The position numbers were made by a program, and so were the translations under genes. A stretch of 64,000 nt of DNA from Micromonospora coerulea (lineage in GTDB: Bacteria; Actinomycetota; Actinomycetes; Mycobacteriales; Micromonosporaceae): assembly GCF_016598485.1 (NCBI RefSeq), contig NZ_JAEMUW010000009.1, positions 62,001 through 126,000 on the forward strand, given 5' to 3'. Under the pieces are notes generated by a model. That model saw only the letters and a list, made by a program, of their open reading frames with translations. It searched no databases and was not told the origin of the DNA. Below are positions 7,741 to 15,804 of the stretch, piece after piece (position 1 is the stretch's first letter; the number at the start of each line of letters is the position of its first letter).

Positions 7741-9936
7741 ATGTCAGCACCTCTTCAGGAAAACCGACAGCTCGACATCATCCAAGCGTCCCTGCTTCGC
7801 GACTTCGAGCCATTCCTGGACACAACTTCGTTCACCCACCCCGATCCCGCCCAACGAGTCCCCAACCTGGCCTCGCGCGCGCTCGCTGGCGCGGTCGTGC
7901 GAGACAGGCTGGGCTGTGACACGGAGCGTGCCGCCGCCATGGTCACCGACGGTGGTCAGGACTTCGGCATTGACGCGTTGGCGATCAGCGATGGTTCACC
8001 TCGCGTTTGGCTGATCCAGTCCAAGTGGAGCAGCAAGGGAGCGGCTCGCTTCGGTGAGGTCGACGTCATGACGATGGCGGACGGCCTGCATCGGATCGAC
8101 CAACGGAACTTCGACCGCTTCAACGCCAAACTGCTGACCCATCGGGGGCAGTTGGAGGCGATCTGGCAGGACAAGCAACTTCGGGTGACCCTTGTTCTCG
8201 CCCTGATGCGGCGTGATCCGTTGCATGACAACGTCATCACCCGGCTGGACGAGGTGCGGCACAAGTTCAATGCCCTAGGTGATTACCTCGATTACGAGGT
8301 GCTCTACGTGCCGGAGATCTGGGAGATGATCAGGCGTGGCGGGGAGCCCGAACCCATCGGCATCTCGATCAGGTTGGACCGCTGGTTCGACATCAGCACG
8401 CCGATGCGCGCCGCCAACGGGATTGTTGACGCCGCCCAGGTCGCGGAATGGTATGCCCAGCACGGTGATCGTCTCTTCCAGCGGAACATCCGGGAGTCCC
8501 TCGGGGTCACGCAGGTGAACGCCGAGATCCAACGGACCCTCGTCGAGGAGCCCCACACCTTCTGGTACCGCAACAACGGCCTCACCATGCTGTGCGACAC
8601 TATCAAGGTCACGCCGCTCAGCCGTATCGAGCCGTATGGGCCTGCCACTGTGGATGTCCGTGGCGCGAGCATCATCAACGGTGCCCAGACGGTCGCGGCG
8701 ATCGCCTCGGCCATGCGCGCGGACAGCGCGGCGGCAGGCCGAGCGGCAGTGGGCATCCGGATCATTGAGAGCGACCAGCCAGAGGTAAGCGACGAGATCA
8801 CAAGAGCCACCAACACCCAGAACCGTGTTGAACTGCGCGACTTCGTCGCGCTGAAGCCTGAACAGGTCGCGATCCGCGAGGACTTCCGCCTGACGTTGGG
8901 ACTGACCTACGCGATTCGGCGCAGTGAATTGGAACCGTCGCCTGAAAGCGGATGCACCGTGCGTGAGGCCGCTATCGCGCTCGCCTGCACGCTCACCACG
9001 CCGGATCTGGTTGCCCGAGTGCGCCAGAACGAGGACCTGCTGTGGGAGGACGGCCCATCCGGTGCCTACCGAAGGCTATTCAAGGGACAGCCCTCGGCTC
9101 TGCAGATCTGGCGCTCGGTGCTCTTCGTTCGAGAGGTCCGCGACTCACTCCACAAGATCTCTGGCGAACTGGAGGGCCGGGCAGAAGCCATCGCGACCCA
9201 GTCGATGCTCGTCGTCGCTCACATAGCGTTCACGCAGCTCGGGCGAGACGGCGTCGATGATTCCGACGTGGACTGGGACGCCGTGTTGCGTGAAGTCCAT
9301 GGTCTGACGTTCCGGATCGTCCAATGGCTGATCTCCGAGGTCGACCAGCGGTACGGGAAGAGTTCGTTCATCACCGGGACCTTTGCCTCCGTTGATCGGG
9401 TGAGGTCGCTCGTCGCTGGTGTACGCGTTGCGATTGACGCGGGCCAAGACGCCCCTGGACTGGCGCCGGAGTATCAACCCATTCCCCGGCAGCGGCGTCC
9501 GCGCCGCCGTAATACGGTGGCACTGCTCGTGGACGCCGGCCGGATCAAGGATGGTTCGCGGCTCACCTTCCGTCCGCGGACCAGGCCGGAACGAGCGGCG
9601 TTAGCACCCTGGCTGGCCGAGGACTCGCTGCGTGGCGTGGCGACATGGGTCAACAACAGAATGAAGCCGCTTGTGTGGTCGGTCGACGGCAAGGGGTACT
9701 CACCGTCCGGTCTGGTGATGAAGATGTACGCGTTGGCCGAATGGGACGGTGCGCCGGTAGCGGTTCAAGGCCCTAGCCGTTGGCACCTCGGTGAGGAAGG
9801 CAGTCTGTTGTGGTTGGCCCGTGAGGTGAGCGCCGAGTCGTCGACTGAGGACGACGAGGACCCCGCTGTCGACATAGATGTCGACGCGCTGCTGGATGCC
9901 GTCGACGATGCGCTGGAGAATGGGGGGCAGCCGTGA
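7741..9936 (+). CDS. AIPR abortive-infection protein with nuclease-like N-terminus
   Basis: This 731-residue protein belongs to the AIPR (abortive phage infection) family. The core signature is present in order: RNNGLTMLCDTI, then ASIINGAQTVAAI, then RATNTQNRVELRDFVAL (about residues 275-370). The N-terminus has a PD-(D/E)XK-type nuclease pattern, GIDALAI with Asp78 followed by LIQSKW with Gln93 and Lys95. Residues about 590-690 resemble a RAMA-type domain (LLVDAGRIKDGSRL, then GKGYSPSGLVMKM), which in other proteins is linked to modified-DNA systems. The tail is acidic. The gene sits between hsdS and hsdR with an AGGA-type ribosome site and touches hsdR (TGATG), so it is co-produced with the restriction enzyme. 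It probably acts as an extra effector nuclease, but that is inference. Confidence 0.85.
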   Translation: MSAPLQENRQLDIIQASLLRDFEPFLDTTSFTHPDPAQRVPNLASRALAGAVVRDRLGCDTERAAAMVTDGGQDFGIDALAISDGSPRVWLIQSKWSSKGAARFGEVDVMTMADGLHRIDQRNFDRFNAKLLTHRGQLEAIWQDKQLRVTLVLALMRRDPLHDNVITRLDEVRHKFNALGDYLDYEVLYVPEIWEMIRRGGEPEPIGISIRLDRWFDISTPMRAANGIVDAAQVAEWYAQHGDRLFQRNIRESLGVTQVNAEIQRTLVEEPHTFWYRNNGLTMLCDTIKVTPLSRIEPYGPATVDVRGASIINGAQTVAAIASAMRADSAAAGRAAVGIRIIESDQPEVSDEITRATNTQNRVELRDFVALKPEQVAIREDFRLTLGLTYAIRRSELEPSPESGCTVREAAIALACTLTTPDLVARVRQNEDLLWEDGPSGAYRRLFKGQPSALQIWRSVLFVREVRDSLHKISGELEGRAEAIATQSMLVVAHIAFTQLGRDGVDDSDVDWDAVLREVHGLTFRIVQWLISEVDQRYGKSSFITGTFASVDRVRSLVAGVRVAIDAGQDAPGLAPEYQPIPRQRRPRRRNTVALLVDAGRIKDGSRLTFRPRTRPERAALAPWLAEDSLRGVATWVNNRMKPLVWSVDGKGYSPSGLVMKMYALAEWDGAPVAVQGPSRWHLGEEGSLLWLAREVSAESSTEDDEDPAVDIDVDALLDAVDDALENGGQP

Positions 9937-12900
9937 TGGCCAACGTTTACAAGGAGCGGGCGTTCGAGGAGACGATCGAAGCTGAGCTCCTCGCGGGCGG
10001 CTGGCACCGGGGGCTGTCCAACGGCTACCGCCCCGACCTCGGTCTCGACACCGGCGAGCTGGACACCTTCATCGGGGCGACTCAGAAGAAGGAGTTCGAC
10101 AGGCTGATCACCGCGTACGGCGACCTGACCACCGCCCAGCGGGAGTTCGCGAAGCGGGTCGCCGCCGAGATCGACAAGCGGGGTGCGTTGGACGTGCTCC
10201 GAAACGGCGTGAAGGACCGGGGCGTCGCCATCGAGCTCTGCTACTTCCGGCCCGGTCACACACTGGCGGTTGGCGCGCTGGACGAGTACCACGGCAACCG
10301 GCTCACGGTGGTCCGGCAGCTGCGGTACTCGGCGAGGACGGCCGACGAGCTGGACCTGGGCCTGTTCGTCAACGGCATCCCGATCGCCACGGCGGAGCTG
10401 AAGAACCCGCTGACCGGGCAGGACGTGGAGGACGCGAAGCGCCAGTACCGCAAGAGCCGCGACCCCAAGGAGCTGATCTTCGCTCGGCGTACCCTCGTGC
10501 ACTTCGCGGTCGACCCGCACCTGGTGTTCCTGACCACCCGGCTGGCCGGCGAGAAGACCCGGTTCCTGCCGTTCAACGTGGGCTCGAACGGGCCTGGCGT
10601 GTCCGGCGGCGCAGGCAACCCGCCCGCGCCGGCGGACGGCTACCAGACCTCGTACCTCTGGCGGCAGGTGTGGCAGCGGGACAACTTCCTTGAACTGCTG
10701 CAACGGTTCGCGCACGTCGAGGTGCCGAAGAAGGGCAAGCCCGACCCGCACGCCAGCCTGTTGATCTTCCCGCGCTACCACCAGTGGCACGCGGTGCGGC
10801 GGATGGTCGACCACGCCACCCAGCACGGCGCCGGCCACAACTACCTGATCGAGCACTCGGCCGGCTCCGGCAAGTCGAACACCATCGCCTGGCTGGCGCA
10901 CCGGCTGTCCAACCTGCACGACGCGAACAACCAGCCGGTCTTCGAGAAGGCCATCGTCATCACCGACCGGGTGGTGCTGGACCGGCAGTTGCAGGACACG
11001 ATCTACCAGTTCGACCACGTGGCCGGCGTGGTCAAGAAGATCGACGAGGACTCCCAGCAGCTCGCCGACGCGCTCAGCGGCTCGACCGCCCGGGTGATCA
11101 TCACGACGCTGCAGAAGTTTCCCTTCGTGCTCGACAAGGTCGCCAAGCTGGGCGAGCGGCGGTACGCGGTGATCATCGACGAGGCGCACTCGTCGCAGTC
11201 GGGGGAGTCGGCGAACGCGCTGAAGAAGGCGCTCGGCCGGCTCGGCTCCGACGACATCGACGCAGACGGCGACCTGCTGACCGCCTCCGCCCTGGCGCGG
11301 GGCCGGCACGGCAACCTGTCCTACTTCGCCTTCACCGCCACCCCGAAGCAGCGGACGCTGGAACTGTTCGGCACCCGCAACCCGGAGACCGGCCGGATGG
11401 AGCCGTTCCACGTCTACTCGATGCGCCAGGCCGTCGATGAGGGCTTCATCCTCGACGTGCTGCGCAACTACATCACCTACGAGGCCCGCTGGCGGCTGGC
11501 CACAGCGGCGGTCGAGGCCGCCGAGTCCGCCGACCCCGAGGTCGACCCCAAGAAGGCCAAAGCCAAGCTGGTACGCGCGGCCGAGCTGCATCCCGAGTCG
11601 CAGGACCAGCGGGCGCAGATCATCATCGAGCATTTCCGCACCGAGGTGAGCGACCGCATCGGCGGGCGGGCCAAGGCGATGGTGGTGACCCGCTCCCGGG
11701 AGCACGCGCTGCGGCTCTACCAGGCGATGCGCAAGTACCTCGACAAGCGCGGCATCACCGACTGCGCGCCGCTCGTGGCGTTCTCCGGCACCCTCACCCT
11801 CGACGACATCGACTACACCGAGCCGAAGCTCAACGGCTTCTCCGAGGCGGCGTTGCCGACGGCGTTCGCGTACACGAAGGTCGACGATCCGCAGGCCGCG
11901 GCCCGCAACCAGACCGAATATCGCATCCTGGTCGTCGCCGAGAAGTACCAGACCGGCTTTGACCAGCCGCTGCTCTCCGCGATGTACGTCGACAAGCCGC
12001 TCGCCGGCGTGGCGGCCGTGCAGACCCTGTCCCGGCTCAACCGCATCCACCCCGCCAAGACCCAGGACGACGTCTTCGTCCTCGACTTCGCCAACAAGGC
12101 CGAGGACATTCAGAAGGCGTTCAAGCCGTACTTCGAAACCACCATCACCGAGCCGACCGACCCGAACCTGCTCTACGACAAGCAGCGCGAGGTGATGGAC
12201 CACCAGCTGCTGGTCGAATCCGAGATGGACGCCTTCGCCGAGGCGCTGCTGGCCGCCGAGCAAACCGCCACAACGGCCGGGCAGGTCGACAAGGCACACG
12301 CCCAGCTCTACCGGTTCCTGCAGCCGGCGGTCGACCGGTTCACCGACCTGGCCGACCACGACCGGGACCACGCCGAGGAGTTCCGCTCGTCGGTGAGCGA
12401 CTACGTCCGGGCCTACGGCTTCCTGGCCCAGGTCGTCGGGTACGCCGACCCCGACCTGGAGCGCCTCTACCTCTACAGCCGGTTCCTGCTGCGGCGGCTG
12501 CCTCGGCCTCCTGGCGCGGGCGTGGACATCGGCGAGACCACGCTCAGCCACCTGCGCATCGGCAAGCTCGGCGAGGAGAACCTGTCGCTGCAGCCGTCCG
12601 GGGCGCACCTCATCCCCGGCTTTTCGCCCGACGGCGGTGCCGCCCGCCAGGTGGAGGAGAAGCCGCTCAGCGAGGTGATCGAGGAGCTCAACGAGCGCTT
12701 CGGCTACGACCTCAGCTCGTCCGATCAGATCCTGCTCGCGCAGCAGATCATCTCGCTGGCCGAGGACGAGAAGATGCAGCAGGTCGCGCTGAACAACGAC
12801 ATCGAACGCTTCGGTCAGGTCGCCGACCCGGAACTCGACAACATCGTCGCCCGCAACCACGACCGCAACACCGCGTTCGTCGGCCGGTACTTCGACAACC

Positions 12901-13049
12901 CCGAGTTCCAGGCCGCCGTCAAGCAGGAGGCGCGGCGCCGGGCGTACAGCCTGATTCTGAGCCCGTCGCGGGCCGAGGCGCTGCGCAAGCTGCGCAACCA
13001 GGTCTCCGGCGCAGCCCAGAATCATGAGACAGTTACTGCCGGCGACTGA
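9936..13049 (+). CDS. hsdR: Type I restriction endonuclease subunit HsdR
   Basis: This 1037-residue protein is the motor and nuclease subunit. The N-terminal nuclease domain has the PD-(D/E)XK core, with Asp in ELDLGLFVNG and the ExK motif AELKN at Glu154/Lys156. The SF2 helicase translocase follows: Walker A GSGKS at residues 310-314, DEAH at about 415, TATPK in motif III, and a C-terminal motor lobe with YQTGFDQPLL and QTLSRLNR. The C-terminal helical domain would bind HsdM/HsdS. I chose the ATG at 9936, which shares its A with the upstream TGA; a GTG three bases earlier is equally possible. A 1086-residue antisense frame over this gene is a codon-bias artefact. Confidence 0.95.
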   Translation: MANVYKERAFEETIEAELLAGGWHRGLSNGYRPDLGLDTGELDTFIGATQKKEFDRLITAYGDLTTAQREFAKRVAAEIDKRGALDVLRNGVKDRGVAIELCYFRPGHTLAVGALDEYHGNRLTVVRQLRYSARTADELDLGLFVNGIPIATAELKNPLTGQDVEDAKRQYRKSRDPKELIFARRTLVHFAVDPHLVFLTTRLAGEKTRFLPFNVGSNGPGVSGGAGNPPAPADGYQTSYLWRQVWQRDNFLELLQRFAHVEVPKKGKPDPHASLLIFPRYHQWHAVRRMVDHATQHGAGHNYLIEHSAGSGKSNTIAWLAHRLSNLHDANNQPVFEKAIVITDRVVLDRQLQDTIYQFDHVAGVVKKIDEDSQQLADALSGSTARVIITTLQKFPFVLDKVAKLGERRYAVIIDEAHSSQSGESANALKKALGRLGSDDIDADGDLLTASALARGRHGNLSYFAFTATPKQRTLELFGTRNPETGRMEPFHVYSMRQAVDEGFILDVLRNYITYEARWRLATAAVEAAESADPEVDPKKAKAKLVRAAELHPESQDQRAQIIIEHFRTEVSDRIGGRAKAMVVTRSREHALRLYQAMRKYLDKRGITDCAPLVAFSGTLTLDDIDYTEPKLNGFSEAALPTAFAYTKVDDPQAAARNQTEYRILVVAEKYQTGFDQPLLSAMYVDKPLAGVAAVQTLSRLNRIHPAKTQDDVFVLDFANKAEDIQKAFKPYFETTITEPTDPNLLYDKQREVMDHQLLVESEMDAFAEALLAAEQTATTAGQVDKAHAQLYRFLQPAVDRFTDLADHDRDHAEEFRSSVSDYVRAYGFLAQVVGYADPDLERLYLYSRFLLRRLPRPPGAGVDIGETTLSHLRIGKLGEENLSLQPSGAHLIPGFSPDGGAARQVEEKPLSEVIEELNERFGYDLSSSDQILLAQQIISLAEDEKMQQVALNNDIERFGQVADPELDNIVARNHDRNTAFVGRYFDNPEFQAAVKQEARRRAYSLILSPSRAEALRKLRNQVSGAAQNHETVTAGD

Positions 13050-13073
13050 TCATCGGGGCAGGAAGAGGCGACG

Positions 13074-14645
13074 GTGAGCGAGGCGGTACCGGCTGAGGAG
13101 TGGGTCTTCGCGGACCGGTACCGCGTGGACGCGCCGATCGGCAGCGGCGGCATGGGCGCCGTCTGGAGCGGTTACGACCGGCACCTGGACCGCCGGGTCG
13201 CGATCAAGCTCATGCGGAACACCTCCGGAGGCTCGGCGGGGTTCGGCAGTGCGGAGAGCGCCGCCCTCGCTGAGGCGGCGTTCGCCGACCGGGAGCGGTT
13301 CCTGCGGGAGATCCGCACGACCGCCCGGCTGGAACTGCCGGGCATCCCCGCCGTGTACGACTTCGGCGTCGAGGAGTCCACCGGGCGGATCTATCTGGTC
13401 ATGCAGCTCGTGTACGGGCAGACCCTCGCGGACCTCATCGCCGCACGGAGCTATCCCGCCGACCCCTGGCCGGTCACCTGGGCGGCAGCCATCACGGCCC
13501 AGGTGGCCGCCACCCTCGTCGACGTCCACCGGGTCGATGTCGTTCACCGCGACATCAAGCCCTCGAACCTGATGGTCAGCGACGGGGGACTGGTGAAGGT
13601 CCTCGACTTCGGCGTGGCCATCCTGCGCGGCGCCAGCGCCCTGCCCAAGCTCACCCAGGTCGGCATGACCGTTGGCAGCCCGCCGTACATGCCGCCCGAA
13701 CAGGTCCTCGGCAACCCGGTCGGGCCGGCCAGTGACGTGTACGCGTTGGGTTGCGTGCTTTACGAGACGCTGACCGGGCGGGTCCCGTTCGTCGAGACGA
13801 ACACTCGCTCCTACCAGGATCACCACATCAACACCGCGGCACCGTCCGCGCACGTGCTACGCCCCGACGTGCCCGCCGAACTCGACGAACTCATCGCCGG
13901 AATGCTGGCGAAGCGGCCCGCCGACCGCCCCACGGCGGAGGCCGTCTACGAGAAGCTGCTCCCGCTCGCCGCCCGGCCAGGATCGGCTGGAGCTGGCGGC
14001 GACCGCGACCCTCGCCGGCCGTTCCTCCGCCCGCTCGCCCCCGCGCCGCGGCAACGCGGCGCAGCCCTCGCCGCCAAGCCGACCCGGGCCACATTCCCGC
14101 CGCTGAGCGTCGACGAGGCGATCGAGATCCAGCATCGGGTCGGCGAGCTCGTCCAGGAGTCGCAGTTCCAACAGGCAATCGACCTGCTGGACGAAGCGGT
14201 CGCACGGTCCAGCGCTGAACCGGCGTTGAAGCTGGAGATGCAGGTGGTGCTGGCATCGACGCTGTGGTTCGCCGACGAATTCAGCCGGGTAGCGGCCGTT
14301 CTCGACGAGATCCTCCCGCAGCTCGACGACGGCGACGATATCGCCGTGCTCTACTACTACGGCGGTGTGAGTCATGCCGAGATCGGCGACATCGAAGAGG
14401 CTATCGTGCAGCTCACCGAGTTCCTCGCCCGCACGGAACCGTACGACCCCCTGCACCGGGATGCGACCTACCGCCTTGGCATGATGCTGCCGGCGGTCGG
14501 CCGGACGGACGACGGGCTTCAGCATCTCGAGTCCCTCCGTCCCAGCCTCCTTGCCGAGTACGGGCCGGACTCCGTGCACGTCGGCACTCTGGACCGGCGG
14601 ATAGCTCAGATCAGGCGCGGGCTCCTGCCGCTTACGGATCGATAA
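13074..14645 (+). CDS. Soluble Ser/Thr protein kinase with TPR-like C-terminus
   Basis: This 523-residue protein is a Hanks-type kinase with all key residues: glycine loop GSGGMGAVW at 23-31, Lys45 in VAIK, HRDIKPSN with Asp at 160, DFG with Asp at 178, and the activation segment GSPPYMPPEQ. The kinase domain ends near residue 300. After a Pro/Arg-rich linker, residues about 345-520 form helical repeats resembling tetratricopeptides. There is no transmembrane segment, unlike housekeeping PASTA or PknB kinases, so it should act in the cytoplasm. It begins 24 bases after hsdR with an AGGAAGAGG ribosome site, making it the last gene of the restriction operon. That placement suggests a regulatory or abortive role in defence. 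It resembles the use of kinases in Pgl/BREX and Stk2 systems only in principle. Confidence 0.9.
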   Translation: MSEAVPAEEWVFADRYRVDAPIGSGGMGAVWSGYDRHLDRRVAIKLMRNTSGGSAGFGSAESAALAEAAFADRERFLREIRTTARLELPGIPAVYDFGVEESTGRIYLVMQLVYGQTLADLIAARSYPADPWPVTWAAAITAQVAATLVDVHRVDVVHRDIKPSNLMVSDGGLVKVLDFGVAILRGASALPKLTQVGMTVGSPPYMPPEQVLGNPVGPASDVYALGCVLYETLTGRVPFVETNTRSYQDHHINTAAPSAHVLRPDVPAELDELIAGMLAKRPADRPTAEAVYEKLLPLAARPGSAGAGGDRDPRRPFLRPLAPAPRQRGAALAAKPTRATFPPLSVDEAIEIQHRVGELVQESQFQQAIDLLDEAVARSSAEPALKLEMQVVLASTLWFADEFSRVAAVLDEILPQLDDGDDIAVLYYYGGVSHAEIGDIEEAIVQLTEFLARTEPYDPLHRDATYRLGMMLPAVGRTDDGLQHLESLRPSLLAEYGPDSVHVGTLDRRIAQIRRGLLPLTDR

Positions 14646-14818
14646 CAGACTGCGTCCGTACGCAAGGGGATTCCGACACAGGCCGGCGCGCTCCGCTGAC
14701 GCACCGTCGTGCCGCGCGGCAAGACGGAGCGCGCCTGCGTCAACTGCGGAGAGGCTGTCGAGCTAGGGCGAACTCACGTCACCGTGGCCCGGATCGACGC
14801 TTTCGAAGACGCCGCCAG

Positions 14819-15019
14819 CTACTCTTCCGTGTCCTGGAGATCGCGCCGATGAGCCTTGATCCACCTTTCCACATCGTCCGCTCGCCAGATCCGCCCCACG
14901 GACAACACGGCTACCGGATCCGGGAAGGACTTCGAGTTGGTGATCTGGTAGGCGCGTGTTCGTGAGACGCCCAGCATCTCCTGAATCTCCTGGCTTGCCA
15001 CCAGCCGAAGCTCTCCCAC
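14819..15019 (-). CDS. AlpA/excisionase-like helix-turn-helix protein
   Basis: This 66-residue protein has the MerR-like winged helix of AlpA/Xis DNA-binding proteins: LVASQEIQEMLGVSRTRAYQITNSKSFP forms the helix-turn-helix, and VLSVGRIWRADDVERWI forms the wing and capping helix. The start is a GTG at 15019; the ribosome site is poor. Such proteins bind DNA as small regulators or as recombination directionality factors in integrated elements. It faces the restriction operon convergently, and there is no integrase nearby in this window, so it may be a remnant of a mobile element or a local regulator. Confidence 0.75.
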   Translation of the reverse strand: MGELRLVASQEIQEMLGVSRTRAYQITNSKSFPDPVAVLSVGRIWRADDVERWIKAHRRDLQDTEE

Positions 15020-15150
15020 GCCACCACGCTAAGAGCACGCGAACTGAACATCTGCTCACTGCGCGGATGCTCTCTTCACGTGCTTCCTGGTCGTGTAGGC
15101 TGTGCACCTGTTCCCATCCTCAAACTCCGCAGCGAGGAAGGCAGGTAGAG

Positions 15151-15438
15151 ATGAGCGTCCGCAACCAGAGGCCATTCCCGCCGAGCGGTGGTGCGACCTA
15201 CCGCTCCCACGCGTACGCCAGTCTGCTGCCGTGGCAGGTGCGCGAGCGCCGCTTCCCGCCCGCCCGGCTCGGACGCCGCGGCCTCAACCCCGACGAGGTG
15301 TACGCCTTCCTCGACCGGGTGGCTGCCGACATGATGGCGCTCTACGCCGAGATCACGAAGCAGCGCCAGGAGACCCTGCGGATCAAGGTCGCGTTGCGCC
15401 GGTGGCAGTCCGAGCAGGCCGAGGGTGGCCGCCGGTGA
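15151..15438 (+). CDS. DivIVA-domain small protein, copy 1
   Basis: This 95-residue protein starts at ATG with a purine-rich AGGTAGAG site. Its middle part, RRFPPARLGRRGLNPDEVYAFLDRVAADM, is the N-terminal signature of DivIVA/Wag31 proteins, which bind curved membrane at poles and septa. The C-terminal coiled coil found in full DivIVA is reduced to one short helix, so this is a DivIVA-domain protein, not the cell-division DivIVA itself. It is closely related to the gene at 22399, including a 33-base identical block over LLPWQVRERRF. It overlaps the next gene by four bases (GTGA), and the same two-gene order recurs in the second copy. Confidence 0.8.
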   Translation: MSVRNQRPFPPSGGATYRSHAYASLLPWQVRERRFPPARLGRRGLNPDEVYAFLDRVAADMMALYAEITKQRQETLRIKVALRRWQSEQAEGGRR

Positions 15439-15686
15439 GCGCACGGTACGTGATCCACCTGCCGGTGGTCGCCGCCGATCTGCCGGCCGCGCAGCGCCTG
15501 GCCCGGGTCGTCGGCCGCTGGATCTCCGTGCTGCCGATGTCGGATCCGGGGGAGATGACCGTCTCCGAGGAGGACAGCCAGTTCCTCCGGCACCGCGTCT
15601 TCTGCGACGTGCGGCTGCCCGGTGGCCGGCGCTGCGCGCTCCGTGACGGCCACGACGGCGAGTGCTCCCGTCGCCTCCGCCGTTGA
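15435..15686 (+). CDS. Cys/His small protein, copy 1
   Basis: This 83-residue protein of unknown function starts with a GTG that overlaps the preceding stop. The N-terminal half is conserved with the paralogue at 22695 (YVIHLPVVAADLPAAQRLARVVGR). The C-terminal part carries a spaced Cys-Cys-His-Cys set in RVFCDVRLPGGRRCALRDGHDGEC, which could hold a zinc ion, although that is only inferred from spacing. It ends in a basic tail RRLRR. The pair with the DivIVA-domain protein suggests a joint function. Two decayed relatives of this gene lie at 28125-28194 and 56099-56190. Confidence 0.75.
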   Translation: MSARYVIHLPVVAADLPAAQRLARVVGRWISVLPMSDPGEMTVSEEDSQFLRHRVFCDVRLPGGRRCALRDGHDGECSRRLRR

Positions 15687-15804
15687 CTGCCGCTGGCTGA
15701 CTGTCGGTTTTCCGTCATTCCGCGGGCAAGGCGGGCAACGTCTGCTTCTGTGGCGCGGTGGGCTGCTCGGGGGGAATGGATTGGCTGGACGTGGGTGAGG
15801 GCGA

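Noticed and set aside
9765..13025. 1086-residue minus-strand open frame
   Set aside because: It lies opposite hsdR, is rich in Gly, Arg, Val and Leu without domains, and is a shadow of the real gene.
2399..14645. BREX or Pgl system
   Set aside because: A methylase and kinase are present, but PglZ, BrxC/PglY and BrxL are absent, while hsdS and hsdR are present, so this is a type I system with additions.
14709..14852. 47-codon plus-strand frame with a CVNCGE motif
   Set aside because: It lacks a ribosome site and overlaps the AlpA-like gene antisense. It may be a zinc-ribbon fragment, but the evidence is too weak.
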